Shown here piece after piece: positions 15,416 through 24,710 of a DNA stretch of 64,000 nucleotides (positions are counted from its first letter, which is position 1; the number at the start of each line of letters is the position of its first letter). Position numbers and translations under genes: made by a program. The DNA is from JBBTCJ01 sp038043285 (GTDB lineage Bacteria > Planctomycetota > Phycisphaerae > UBA1845), in contig JBBTCJ010000041.1 in the NCBI GenBank assembly GCA_038043285.1, positions 38,222 through 102,221 on the forward strand. The letters are read 5' to 3'. The notes below the pieces were generated by a model. That model was not told the DNA's origin, ran no database searches, and was given only the letters and a program-made list of their open reading frames with translations.

Positions 15416-17101
15416 ATGACCACGCCGCTTATTGAATGCGTCCCTAACTTCAGCGAAGGGCGCGATCTCGGCATCATCAAGCAGATCACCGAGCGAATCG
15501 AATCCGTGGACGGCGTGAAGCTCCTGGACGTCGACCCCGGCAGAGCCACCAACCGCACCGTGGTCACCTTTGTCGGCGCCCCCGACCCGGTTTGTGAAGC
15601 CGCCTTTCGAGCCGCCCAGGCCGCCGCCGAACTCATTGACATGCGCAAGCACCAGGGCGAGCACCCGCGCTTCGGCGCGCTGGACGTCTGTCCCCTGGTT
15701 CCCGTCGCCGGAATCACCATGGATCAGACGGTCCCGTACGCCCGCCGTCTGGCCCAGCGAATCGGCGAGGAACTCGGCATCAGCATCTATTGTTACGAGT
15801 ACGCCGCCTTCAGCGAACAGCGGCGCAACCTCGCTGACGTTCGCGCCGGTGAATACGAGGGGCTGAAGGAGAAACTCAGCCGCCCGGAAGGGAAGCCCGA
15901 TTTCGGCCCGGTGACGTTCAACCCTCGATGCGGCGCGTCCGCGGTTGGGGCGCGCGATTTCCTCGTCGCCTACAACGTCAATCTCAACACGACGTCGACG
16001 CGCCGCGCCAATGCCATCGCCTTCGACATTCGCGAGCGAGGTCGCCCAAAAACTCACGACGGGACGCCCGTCGGCAAGCCCGTGGTTGACGAGCATGGCC
16101 AAAAGGTCTGGCAACCAGGCTCCCTGCAATCCGTCAAAGCCATCGGCTGGTATATCGAGGAATACGGCGTCGCCCAGGTTTCGATCAACCTGACCAACCT
16201 CGCCGTCACCCCGCTGCACGTCGCCTTCGACGAATGCTGCAAGGCGGCTGAGTCCCGCGGTGTGCGCGTCACCGGTTCTGAACTTGTCGGATTGGTTCCG
16301 TTGAACGCCATGCTCGACGCCGGGCGTTACTTCCTCCGGAAGCAGCAACGATCGACCGGCGTCTCCGACAAGGAGCTGCTCAAGATCGCCGTCAAATCCC
16401 TGGGGTTGAACGATCTATGTCCGTTCGATCCCCGGAAAAAAATCATTGAATACGCCATCGGCGCTGCGTCCGCGAAGCGGCTTGTCGACATGACGGCGGA
16501 AGAGTTCGTCCACGAAACCGCCTCGGAATCGCCGGCGCCGGGAGGCGGGTCGGTCGCTGCGACCGTCGGAGCGCTCGGGGCCGCGCTCGCCACGATGGTC
16601 GCCAATCTCTCTTGCCACAAGCGCGGCTGGGATGATCGTTGGGAAGAGTTCTCCGACTGGGCGGAGAAGGGAAAGCAACACCATGATGAGCTGATTCGAC
16701 TGATCGATGACGACACCGCCGCCTTCAACGCGCTCATGACTGCGTTCGGACTGCCCAAAGGCAGCGACGCCGAGAAAACCGAGCGCCATCGTGGCATTCA
16801 AGAAGCCACTCGGCGGGCGATGGAAGTGCCGCTTCGTGTCATGGAGGTTTCACTGGCCTCCATGGACGTCATCAAGGCCATGGCCGAGATCGGCAACCCT
16901 AACTCCGTCTCCGACGCCGGCGTCGGAGCCCTCTGCGCGCGGACCGCCGTTCTGGGAGCCTACCTGAACGTTAGAATCAACGCCGGTGGACTTGCCGACA
17001 AGACGCTCGCCGACGAGTTGCTCACCAGAGGCAATGGGATGCGCGCACGGGCGATCGCCCTGGAGAACGAGATTCTCGATGTTGTAAACACGAAACTGTG
17101 A
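15416..17101 (+). CDS. ftcD: Bifunctional glutamate formimidoyltransferase / formimidoyltetrahydrofolate cyclodeaminase
   Basis: A 561-aa fusion. Residues 1-~300 are the formiminotransferase part (IECVPNFSEGRD, KHQGEHPRFGALDVCP with the catalytic-region His), which moves the formimino group from formiminoglutamate to tetrahydrofolate. Residues ~350-561 are the cyclodeaminase (SPAPGGGSVAATVGALG, NPNSVSDAGVGALCA), which releases ammonia to give methenyl-THF. The linker around residue 340 carries KKIIEYAI. This is the last step of one histidine degradation route; no other hut gene is in the window. The ATG at 15416 fits the family N-terminus exactly. It converges with an AlkD-like gene 48 bp downstream. 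Confidence 0.93.
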   Translation: MTTPLIECVPNFSEGRDLGIIKQITERIESVDGVKLLDVDPGRATNRTVVTFVGAPDPVCEAAFRAAQAAAELIDMRKHQGEHPRFGALDVCPLVPVAGITMDQTVPYARRLAQRIGEELGISIYCYEYAAFSEQRRNLADVRAGEYEGLKEKLSRPEGKPDFGPVTFNPRCGASAVGARDFLVAYNVNLNTTSTRRANAIAFDIRERGRPKTHDGTPVGKPVVDEHGQKVWQPGSLQSVKAIGWYIEEYGVAQVSINLTNLAVTPLHVAFDECCKAAESRGVRVTGSELVGLVPLNAMLDAGRYFLRKQQRSTGVSDKELLKIAVKSLGLNDLCPFDPRKKIIEYAIGAASAKRLVDMTAEEFVHETASESPAPGGGSVAATVGALGAALATMVANLSCHKRGWDDRWEEFSDWAEKGKQHHDELIRLIDDDTAAFNALMTAFGLPKGSDAEKTERHRGIQEATRRAMEVPLRVMEVSLASMDVIKAMAEIGNPNSVSDAGVGALCARTAVLGAYLNVRINAGGLADKTLADELLTRGNGMRARAIALENEILDVVNTKL

Positions 17102-17149
17102 TTGCCCGCGACGACGAAGCCGACTCCTGCACGCAGGAAGACGCTGCGC

Positions 17150-17857
17150 CTAACACCGGGCGACCTTCCGCTTCACGCCGAGACGGCCCATCGACTCAAT
17201 CTTGGCGATCGTTTCCAGCGCTGGCGGCACCCTGCAGTCCGTGCCCCCCATCTCCACCTCCACTTTGCCGATTCGCTTGGCAGCCGCCTTGGCCCTGGTG
17301 ATGAGCGGCTTGACGGCACTCCCGACCGCGATGACGAAGTTGTTCATGCAATAACGAACACGATGGGGAGCGTCGTGGATCTCTCTGGTCACGCGATCAA
17401 GCAATCCGCTGATCTCATCCAGGTCAAGTTCCGCGTCGGGCCGAACGGCGACCCACGCCGCGATGGTGTTCCATCCGCAGCTTGCAATCGACTCTTCGCG
17501 CGAATCGATCCACTTCAACGCAAGCTGGCGCCCGGCGGGACTTTCGGTCGCCACCCAGGGAACCGAATACTCCGAAACCATCTTCCAGGACGCCCCCTTG
17601 GCCCAGGAATTGAGCTCCTTCTTGGACATGCGACTCCCGTTGGCGACAAGCCCCGCGAGGTACATCGCGTCGAGGTTGCCGGTTTCGTAGAGCTGCAAGG
17701 CAAGGGCCTGGTCGCCCTTGATCTTCTTGGCCACGACCTTCAGATCGCCGATCTTCACACCGAACATTGGTCCGTCAGCGCCGTGTCGGCACAATGTCTT
17801 GCGAGTTTGCTCACTTCCCAGGCGCTCCAGCTCGGTCATCACTTCCTTTAGAGTCAT
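17150..17857 (-). CDS. AlkD-like DNA alkylation repair protein
   Basis: A 235-aa, mostly helical protein of the AlkD/HEAT-repeat DNA alkylation repair superfamily. Recognisable segments are TLKEVMTELERLG at the N-terminus, FGVKIGDLKVVAKK, CGWNTIAAWVAV and IHDAPHRVRYCMNNFVIAVG. AlkD proteins flip or stabilise alkylated bases through an aromatic/Asp set, but not all members act as glycosylases, so activity here is unproven. The ATG at 17857 removes a 47-residue non-conserved upstream extension. It is followed on the same strand by nothing and converges with ftcD. The FlgT-like gene ends about 95 bp upstream. Confidence 0.8.
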   Translation of the reverse strand: MTLKEVMTELERLGSEQTRKTLCRHGADGPMFGVKIGDLKVVAKKIKGDQALALQLYETGNLDAMYLAGLVANGSRMSKKELNSWAKGASWKMVSEYSVPWVATESPAGRQLALKWIDSREESIASCGWNTIAAWVAVRPDAELDLDEISGLLDRVTREIHDAPHRVRYCMNNFVIAVGSAVKPLITRAKAAAKRIGKVEVEMGGTDCRVPPALETIAKIESMGRLGVKRKVARC

Positions 17858-17951
17858 CTGGCATCCCCACCCGCGCGACGACCTCCGCACGGGGTACGAT
17901 TCAGTGTTCCCAAGCAGGTCCGCATTCGCGGATCGTGCATCCAGACACCCG

Positions 17952-19094
17952 CTACTTGCCCACCCGTTTCGACTGTATCCGGTTGGCCTTGAGATCAACG
18001 ATTTCGATGATCGCGGCGAACTCGTCGCCGGTCAGCCGCTCCGCGAGGTCAGTCGCGGTCATCTTGCCGCGAATCTGGAACGTCGCGATGCCCTTGGTCA
18101 GCGATGAATTGATGTCCGAAATGCGATCCGGGTCCAGCTTCTCGATCATTTTCTTGAGCTTGACCATGTCGCCCATGTTCATCCCCTCGACCTCCAGGGT
18201 GATCTCTCCGCCGGCGCTGATCTGTGTCGCCCAGAACCTCATGCAGTTCTGGTACAACCGCTCGACCAGCTCTTGCCCGGCGTTTTCGAGGGCCTTTTTT
18301 CCCGCCTGAGGCGACAGGGTGTTGTAGCCCCGCGCGCCGCCGCGCCAATTGGCCAACGACTCGCTGGCGATCAGTTGAGCGCTGTCGGTGTAAAACATCT
18401 TGATCATGCCGTCGCCGTTGTACATCATCAGATCCTGCCCGGCGACATGGCTCAGTCCAGCCGCGTTCGCCTGCGCCGTCCCGGTGATGAAAATCTGCGT
18501 GCCGAAGTCCTTAGCGAGGGCCTGCATCTTGGCGATGTTGTCCTCGGAGGCCGCATCCCCCGCTTCCTTCTCGGCGATCAACTTCAGTTGGGCCCCGGCG
18601 TAGACCTTGAACCCCGCCTGGATCAGGCGATTCTCAAGCTGCGATTCCAAAATGCTGCTGTCCTGAATGATTCCGTCGATGCGCTCCAGAACGTGAATCG
18701 CAATGCCCGGTCGGCCAAGTTGCGAGAGCACGTTCTGCACCTCGCCCCACGTCGAGGCGATCGCCGACTTGCTCACCTTGGCCTTGATCTTGCAGTAGAA
18801 GGTTCCACCCGCCCCCTCCCCTTTTTCGACGACCTGATAGTCCTTCACGATTCCGTCGGCCCGGGCGAAGATCGTGTCCCGCACCAGCTGAAAGTCCTTG
18901 ACCTCGCTCCGTGAGGATATCTCGGTTCCGCCGCCCTGCTCCAACGCCCTTCGCAGCGCGTCGCGCCGGGCCCCGTCTTCGCTGACGCCTTCGCCGGTCA
19001 CCTGCACTTCGACGACCTCCTGGGCCGCCGCCGCCGATGCCAGGGACAGAATCGCCGTCACCACCAACCATTCTCCAGCCCGCCGAATAACCAT
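17952..19094 (-). CDS. Secreted FlgT-like protein
   Basis: A 380-aa protein. A Sec signal peptide (MVIRRAGEWL then a hydrophobic run, cleavage likely after AAAA near residue 24) leads to a mature region VVEVQVTGEGVSEDGARRDA resembling the FlgT N-terminal domain, which in Vibrio belongs to the flagellar H-ring. The middle contains an ABC-type beta/alpha segment (KDFGTQIFITGTAQA). No flagellar genes are in the window, and this fold also occurs in unrelated surface proteins, so a flagellar role is not claimed. The ATG at 19094 has a good AAGGAGAAGG ribosome binding site just upstream; an earlier in-frame start at 19160 is less likely. Confidence 0.7.
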   Translation of the reverse strand: MVIRRAGEWLVVTAILSLASAAAAQEVVEVQVTGEGVSEDGARRDALRRALEQGGGTEISSRSEVKDFQLVRDTIFARADGIVKDYQVVEKGEGAGGTFYCKIKAKVSKSAIASTWGEVQNVLSQLGRPGIAIHVLERIDGIIQDSSILESQLENRLIQAGFKVYAGAQLKLIAEKEAGDAASEDNIAKMQALAKDFGTQIFITGTAQANAAGLSHVAGQDLMMYNGDGMIKMFYTDSAQLIASESLANWRGGARGYNTLSPQAGKKALENAGQELVERLYQNCMRFWATQISAGGEITLEVEGMNMGDMVKLKKMIEKLDPDRISDINSSLTKGIATFQIRGKMTATDLAERLTGDEFAAIIEIVDLKANRIQSKRVGK

Positions 19095-19529
19095 GGCCCT
19101 TCTCCTTGGTTCTGAGGAATCCCGCGCCCGCGAACGATACCTTCCCGCGCCGATCGCCATTCTAGCACTGCGTCGAATCCTGGCGACTCAGCCAAACAGG
19201 CTCTTCTCCATCACCCTCCGCCGGATTTTCCTTCCCCCCTTCGATCACGCCTGGTCTTTCAACCGCCCTGCAGAAACGAACCCGCATCCGTGGCCGATAA
19301 GCCCGCGTGGAGCCCCTCCGTCCGACCCCCGGCCGCCGGCGCAAAACCCGACGGCGCATGAGTCGCGGCGACCGGCCCAGCCCTTGAACGACGTGGGCAA
19401 AACCGCGATAATTGCTGGTGCGAGGATCGTTCATCGCCGCGCCAATCTTTACCGCGCCGCGGCGGATGCCGGCCATGGGCGACGCGAATGGCCGGCGCAT
19501 TCCCGCGAACCGTCCTCTCGGGGGTCAAC
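19095..19529. other. Intergenic region, divergent
   Basis: A 435-bp gap between the minus-strand FlgT-like gene and the plus-strand metallopeptidase gene. Both promoters should lie here. Short open frames exist on both strands but none resembles a known protein. No clear repeat or terminator seen. Confidence 0.4.
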
Positions 19530-21776
19530 ATGCTACGTCGCACGCCGTCAAGCCTGGCTTTCTTCATGGCGACCATCGCCGTCGGAGCGGCGACGGCCGC
19601 ACCGCCCTTCTTGACTTACACCGCGCAGAGCATCGTTCCACCTGACTCCTCTAAGGCGGCGGAGCTTGCGCTGGCTGCCGCGGAAATCCTGAACCTTCGC
19701 CGCTGCGAGATTCTCACGTTTCCTCCTGTCCAGACAGCGGACGTCGGAACAGCGTTAGTCCTTCCCCTCGACGGCGAAATGGCCCTGGCACAGCTTTGGC
19801 CCCATTCCGTCCGCGGCGCAACCTACCAACTGCTCGCCCAGGTTGAAGGCGGGGCCCTCGTCGAGGTCGATCCGGGCCTACCGCGCACCTACCGTGGTCG
19901 GGTGGGCACGGACGGAACGGTGATCGCCGCGATGCTCGACGAGGCGGGGCTTCGCGGGTTGATCCTGCGCCCCGACGGACGGCGGAGTTGGATCGAACCC
20001 GTTCCAACGCAGGTCGGCGGCGCAGCACTTGGCTACCACGTCGTGTACTCCGATCAGGATGTCATCGAATCGGGCGGGTCTTGCGGCGTAGCCCATGACT
20101 CAGCCGTCGTGAACGACTCGGCGCAGAGCAAACCCCATCCCTGGCCGGCGTCCGGCGATAGGGAAAACGCCGCGGCTGGAACGACCAACGACACTTGGTT
20201 CGCCGAACTCGCGCTGGACGCGGATTATGAATACTATCAACGCTACGGCTCGATCAGCGCGGCCGTCGCGCAGATGGAATCCATCATTGACGTGACCAAT
20301 ATCCAGTACGAGCGCGACGTGGGTATTCAACACACCATCACGCGGATCATCGTTCGCACGACGGAGCCGGACCCCTATTCCTCGCGCGACCCCAGCACGC
20401 TGCTCGATCAGTTCCGTAACCACTGGTATGCGGCGCAGAGCACCGTCGCTCGCGACGTCGCCCATCTCTTTACCAGCAAGGTTCTTCTCAACGAGATTCT
20501 CGGCATCGCTTACATCACCGGGATTTGTTCCGACGTCGAGGGTTACAGCCTGGTGTCCGACTCCGTGGGTTGCGCCACCTTCGCGTGCAAGACGAATCTC
20601 ACCGCCCACGAGTTGGGTCACAACTGGGGCGCCGGGCACTGCAACTGCCCCAACACGACGATGTACCCAACGCCCCAATCGGCGAACGTCTTCGATCCGA
20701 GCGTGAGTGTGCCGCAGATCATCACCTATCGCGACACGCGGACGTGCCTGTTTCAGGGCGACGTACTCCTCGATCTGGCGTTAAGCTCCCTCGACGATTC
20801 CGTAGCCGAGGAGAACAGCCTGCAGCTCCTCGCCCGTGCTGACTTTCAGTTCGGCCGAACCACGGACGTGACCACGGAAGTCACCTGGTCAATCGAGCCG
20901 CCGGAGGTCGGCGTAATCGACGCCAGTGGTCGGTTCTTCCCCCAACCCGTCGACGGACCGACGGACGTAAACGTCCAAGCGTCCTACACGTTCGACGGCC
21001 TCCTCCAACAGGCCCAACGGACGGTGACCATCGTGGACCGCCTGGCCGCTCCGCTCGCCGACCCGATCGACCCGGAGAAGGTCCGCTATCTCACCTTCGC
21101 CGTGCCGCCCGGAACCGGCGCGTCGGCGATCCGCCTGGACCTCGTCTCCCTCCATCATCCCGATCCGGCGAATGTGCCGGGAACCCACACCCGCAGCTTC
21201 GCGGCGTTCGAAGGAAAAACCCTTTGGGTCGGACCACCGTCCATCTGTCCCTCGACTTCGGATCCGACGGTCCCGAGGTTCACCTGTGCGCGGCTGTCCT
21301 GTACGCCGTACTACGCAACCGACTGGGGCGACCAGAGCGTTTACGTCACGGACCCGGAAGTCATCCCCAGCTCCTCGTATCGACTGACGTTCATTCCTGC
21401 GGTGTGCAACGGGCGGGAGAACGACTGCCCGTTCGCATCGCATTCGCTACCCATCGCCACGAATCGATGGGGCGACCTGGCGCCGGTGTTTCAAACTCCG
21501 GGAGGGGCTTCGGGTACCGCCACGCAACCCAACGTGCTGGACATCGCCGCATTGGTCGAGCGGGTCGCCGGAATCCCCAGCGCGGTGCATCAGTCCCGGA
21601 CGCAGCTGTATCCCAACCGCGTCAACTTCTCCGCGACCGGTCCGAACGTCCTGGACATCGCCTATGTCGTCGACGCGCTGAAGGGCGCCTCGTACCCCTT
21701 CCAAGGTCCGTGTACTTGCCCGCCGATCGCAGTCTGTCCCGGCTCGGATATTTGCGGACGCTGCCGCGTCGAATAG
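19530..21776 (+). CDS. Secreted M12-like (reprolysin-type) zinc metallopeptidase with dockerin-like tail
   Basis: A 748-aa exported protein. The ATG at 19530 gives MLRRTPSSLAFF plus a hydrophobic signal ending TAAP. The catalytic motif HELGHNWGAGH (HExxHxxGxxH) is present in the middle of the protein and is typical of metzincins such as M12B. The flanking Cys pairs (GCATFACKT, HCNCPN) suggest disulfides. After a bacterial Ig-like region, the last ~110 residues show RWGDLAPVFQTP, PNVLDIAALVERV and PNVLDIAYVVDALKG, a repeated Asp-rich helix motif seen at the C-termini of planctomycete exoproteins and dockerin-like. An extracellular protease is likely; the target is unknown. A retropepsin-like lipoprotein follows. 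Confidence 0.88.
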   Translation: MLRRTPSSLAFFMATIAVGAATAAPPFLTYTAQSIVPPDSSKAAELALAAAEILNLRRCEILTFPPVQTADVGTALVLPLDGEMALAQLWPHSVRGATYQLLAQVEGGALVEVDPGLPRTYRGRVGTDGTVIAAMLDEAGLRGLILRPDGRRSWIEPVPTQVGGAALGYHVVYSDQDVIESGGSCGVAHDSAVVNDSAQSKPHPWPASGDRENAAAGTTNDTWFAELALDADYEYYQRYGSISAAVAQMESIIDVTNIQYERDVGIQHTITRIIVRTTEPDPYSSRDPSTLLDQFRNHWYAAQSTVARDVAHLFTSKVLLNEILGIAYITGICSDVEGYSLVSDSVGCATFACKTNLTAHELGHNWGAGHCNCPNTTMYPTPQSANVFDPSVSVPQIITYRDTRTCLFQGDVLLDLALSSLDDSVAEENSLQLLARADFQFGRTTDVTTEVTWSIEPPEVGVIDASGRFFPQPVDGPTDVNVQASYTFDGLLQQAQRTVTIVDRLAAPLADPIDPEKVRYLTFAVPPGTGASAIRLDLVSLHHPDPANVPGTHTRSFAAFEGKTLWVGPPSICPSTSDPTVPRFTCARLSCTPYYATDWGDQSVYVTDPEVIPSSSYRLTFIPAVCNGRENDCPFASHSLPIATNRWGDLAPVFQTPGGASGTATQPNVLDIAALVERVAGIPSAVHQSRTQLYPNRVNFSATGPNVLDIAYVVDALKGASYPFQGPCTCPPIAVCPGSDICGRCRVE

Positions 21777-21924
21777 TCCCCACACATCCGTTGTCTCTCT
21801 TCAGCCGCGGCGTTCGCTGACCGATCGCTCATTCGTGGAAACGCGCCTCCGTGATTCTCTCGAGAAGCCTGGCCGCGCCGCGTACTTGGCTGGACATTCA
21901 ACCGTGGCCTACGATCCGATAACC

Positions 21925-22788
21925 ATGACGGCACGTGCATACGCCGACGTCGTTCGCCCCGTTCGCCGAAGCATTCTGGCGGCGCCCTTCCTGCCGGCAA
22001 TGCTTTTCGGATGTGGTACGCTGGTTCCGCCGGTTCCGGCGCCGATGTTCACTTCGCCGCTGGAGATCAACGGGAAACACGTCGGACCCGCGATCATCGA
22101 CACCGGCGGCGGATACGAGATCATCCTCAGCGACGATTTCGGACTCGACGTCCTGGGAAAAGTCGAAGTGCTCGCCTTCAGCGGACGTGAATTCGTGGAC
22201 GTGACCGAGGGCTTCAACTTCGCCGTAGGCGGCGTCACCGGAAGCGCCGAGGGCGCGCTCGTGGGACTTTCAACCTGCCGCTGCAACGGCGTGGGGTTCA
22301 TCTTCATGAAAAAGCTCGGCAAAGTCCTTGCGCTGGACTTCGCGACCATGTCGGTCGAGTTCATTGACGCCGTGCCGACGGATGCAACGAGGTTGGCCTT
22401 TCAGTCCCCACCACCGTCCCTGCCCGGCTTCGACAGCGCTTTCATCAACGTGCAAGTGACGGTCGACGGCGAGACCATCGACCTCCTGGGGCTGCTGGAC
22501 ACCGGGACCAACAGCAGCGTCATGCGTGACGGGCTGTTCTCGACCAAGCCTCGGTTTCTGCCCAACCGCCTGGACGTCCGCATCGCCGGCGACGACCTCC
22601 GCGAGATTCCGGTGAACGTCGGCCTGTTCGACACCGACGGACTGCCCGACGTCATCCTCGGAACGGATGTCATGCGCGCCTGGAGCAAACGTTGGTACTT
22701 CGAATTCGGCGAGGACGGCGGAACGGTCGCGGCCATTCCGCACACGGAAGCCCAGACACCTCGTGCCCTATCTGATCTGTTTCGCTAA
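21925..22788 (+). CDS. Retropepsin-like aspartyl protease lipoprotein
   Basis: A 287-aa protein. From ATG 21925 the N-terminus carries a positively charged stretch and a hydrophobic core ending LFGC, a lipobox. Two Asp-Thr-Gly motifs follow, IIDTGGGYEI and LLDTGTNSSVM, each in the hydrophobic-DTG context of retropepsin-like proteases, and each followed by a later ILGTDVM-type or VGLST segment. Most retropepsins work as dimers with one DTG; two in one chain is the pepsin-like arrangement, so the protein may be self-sufficient. The gene converges with the phosphopantetheinyl transferase gene, whose stop overlaps its own. Functional link to the adjacent metallopeptidase is inference. Confidence 0.78.
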   Translation: MTARAYADVVRPVRRSILAAPFLPAMLFGCGTLVPPVPAPMFTSPLEINGKHVGPAIIDTGGGYEIILSDDFGLDVLGKVEVLAFSGREFVDVTEGFNFAVGGVTGSAEGALVGLSTCRCNGVGFIFMKKLGKVLALDFATMSVEFIDAVPTDATRLAFQSPPPSLPGFDSAFINVQVTVDGETIDLLGLLDTGTNSSVMRDGLFSTKPRFLPNRLDVRIAGDDLREIPVNVGLFDTDGLPDVILGTDVMRAWSKRWYFEFGEDGGTVAAIPHTEAQTPRALSDLFR

Positions 22789-23393
22789 GCGTCGCAACGC
22801 TCCCGCGCGCGATCATCCAGAACCCGCCAGCAGATGGAGTTCGGCTCAGCGGTGACCCCCACGACGTGCCCGTCGTGGTGGAAGTGCGACACGGTGAAGC
22901 GCCGACCGCGAAACTCCATCTCCAGGCTGTCGCATTGCCCGACCTTCGCCAAGCGGCACTCCCCGAGGCCCGAGATTCCGACGCCGTTGGCTTTCAGCGT
23001 CGCCTCCTTCGCGGTCCACAGTCGAAAGAACCCCTCCCAGGTTTTCCCGCCAAGTTGCCCCCACTCCCAGCTCTCCGCAATCTCGTCCAGCATGGACTCT
23101 CGACGCGGCGCGATCTTCTCGACGTCGACGCCGACAGGCGTGCGCGAAATGGCCGCCGCCGCCCACTCCCGCTTGTGCGAGATCGACCAACACCATCCCT
23201 GGTTGGGCTGGGGCACGGAATCTTCGTCCTGTCGCCAACCCTCCTCCGGCGCGCCGCATTCCCGGGCGCATCGTCGCAACGCCTTCCGGGCGAATTCACG
23301 CTGCAGCGCGACGCGATCCCTGGGAATCAGCCCAGTGCTGTCGGGCAATCGCAAGAACAGGACATGCACGTTCACGGGCGACCCGTCGGCCAA
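22785..23393 (-). CDS. 4'-phosphopantetheinyl transferase
   Basis: A 202-aa member of the Sfp/AcpT superfamily, which transfers the phosphopantetheine arm of CoA onto a carrier-protein serine. Key motifs are GVDVEKI (Mg-binding Asp) and [12 protein letters not shown] (WTxKEA). The ACP encoded four genes upstream in the same run is an obvious substrate. It is the last gene of the minus-strand lipid cluster and overlaps the FabI-like gene by 22 bp, so it is almost certainly cotranscribed. Whether it also serves the housekeeping ACP cannot be told. Confidence 0.88.
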   Translation of the reverse strand: MADGSPVNVHVLFLRLPDSTGLIPRDRVALQREFARKALRRCARECGAPEEGWRQDEDSVPQPNQGWCWSISHKREWAAAAISRTPVGVDVEKIAPRRESMLDEIAESWEWGQLGGKTWEGFFRLWTAKEATLKANGVGISGLGECRLAKVGQCDSLEMEFRGRRFTVSHFHHDGHVVGVTAEPNSICWRVLDDRARERCDA

Positions 23394-24193
23394 ACGCCGC
23401 GAAGGGTGTGGTTGACGACCTCGGCGTCGAAGTAATTGGTGCTCATCCCGGCGTCCACCACGATTCCCTGGGCGGTGATCCCGCTCGATCTCTCACTCAG
23501 GAGGAACATCACGACGTCCGCGACCTCTTCGGTGGCCAGCCCTCGTTTGCGCGGCGTGACGCGCTCCGCGAACATGTACTGATCGACGTATCCGGGGATC
23601 CCGGCGGAGGCGCTGGTCTTCAGCAGCCCCGCGCACACCGCATTGAACCGCACCTCCGAGAAGGCGCTGAACGACTTCGCGAGAAACGCGATCGTCGAAT
23701 CCAGCGCCGCCTTCGCCGGGGCCATGTAGCCGTAGCTTTCGACGGCCATTCGCGTCGTTGAAATCGAAATGGTCACGACGCTCCCCTTCGGCGACAGCAA
23801 GTCCTTGAAGGCGTTCGCAATGGCCACCAGCGAGTAGCAGCTCACCGAGACGGTCTGCAGGAAGTCGTGGCGCGAGACCTCGTGGAACTTCCCGGAAAAC
23901 CCTTCGTAGTTGGCAAACGCGATCGAATGAACGATCCCATCGATCGTGCGTTGGTCGCGCCCGACGTCCTTCGCCAGGGCTGCGATCTGATCGTCGTGCT
24001 CCACGTCACAGACAAAGACGCTCGCGTCCGGCAGGAGCCTTCGGACGGCCTCCCGGCGCGGTTCAGAGCGAACGCTGCACACGACCTTCGCCCCCTCCGC
24101 GAGCAATCCGCGGGCAACGTGGTAGGCCACGCTGCGTTTGTTGGCGACGCCGAAGACGATGAACGTTTTTCCGTCAACGCCAAGGAAGCTCAC
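23372..24193 (-). CDS. FabI-like enoyl-ACP reductase
   Basis: A 273-aa short-chain dehydrogenase of the FabI type. The N-terminus [14 protein letters not shown] matches the FabI NAD-binding motif, and [10 protein letters not shown] follows. The catalytic Tyr/Lys pair is in [12 protein letters not shown], with Y-x6-K spacing characteristic of FabI. Reaction: NAD(P)H reduction of the trans-2 double bond of an enoyl-ACP. The GTG at 24193 gives the standard FabI length; earlier in-frame codons would overlap the FabZ-like gene. Part of the lipid cluster, probably a dedicated copy rather than the housekeeping enzyme. Confidence 0.85.
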   Translation of the reverse strand: MSFLGVDGKTFIVFGVANKRSVAYHVARGLLAEGAKVVCSVRSEPRREAVRRLLPDASVFVCDVEHDDQIAALAKDVGRDQRTIDGIVHSIAFANYEGFSGKFHEVSRHDFLQTVSVSCYSLVAIANAFKDLLSPKGSVVTISISTTRMAVESYGYMAPAKAALDSTIAFLAKSFSAFSEVRFNAVCAGLLKTSASAGIPGYVDQYMFAERVTPRKRGLATEEVADVVMFLLSERSSGITAQGIVVDAGMSTNYFDAEVVNHTLRGVWPTGRP

Positions 24194-24233
24194 GTCGAAG
24201 TCGCTCCGTTCTCCAAGGGCGTCGCCAACCCGC

Positions 24234-24710
24234 TCAACCCGCCCCCTCCCTCGCCGGCATGGGCGCGTCGGAAGCTGCACTCCCGGCCAATATGCACGCA
24301 AACGCGACGCGAGCGGCGAGTGATTCTTCAACGCTCGCGCGCCCCGTCAAATAGAAGGCTCCATCCAGCTCATCGTCGAGAGTTACGTCCGTCATCAGGA
24401 CGTCGCCCGGATGGACCATGCGTTTGAATCGGGCGTCGGATATTCGCGTAATCACCGGAATCCGCCCCTCAGGATTCGTTCGTCCGATGCGCTGCGCGAT
24501 CAGCAGCGCCCCCGCCTGAAAGCAACACTCGCACACCAGCACGCCGGGCATGATCGGCGATTGCGGATAGTGACCGCGGAAAAAATCCCATTCCGGATCG
24601 ACTTTCGTCCGCGTCACGATCCGATGCTCGTCCACCTCGACGATCTCATCCACGAACAGGAACGGCGGGCGATGCGGAATCAGCCGCGGAATGTCGGCGG
24701 TCTTGATCAC
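24234..24710 (-). CDS. FabZ/FabA-like hotdog-fold hydroxyacyl-ACP dehydratase
   Basis: A 158-aa hotdog-fold protein. The catalytic His lies in [12 protein letters not shown] and the acidic residue in [11 protein letters not shown], matching the FabZ His/Glu pair; FFRGHYPQ sits between them. It would remove water from 3-hydroxyacyl-ACP to give the enoyl substrate of the neighbouring FabI-like enzyme. The GTG at 24710 overlaps the upstream gene's TGA by the GTGA arrangement, a strong sign of translational coupling and of the correct start. Confidence 0.86.
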   Translation of the reverse strand: MIKTADIPRLIPHRPPFLFVDEIVEVDEHRIVTRTKVDPEWDFFRGHYPQSPIMPGVLVCECCFQAGALLIAQRIGRTNPEGRIPVITRISDARFKRMVHPGDVLMTDVTLDDELDGAFYLTGRASVEESLAARVAFACILAGSAASDAPMPAREGAG

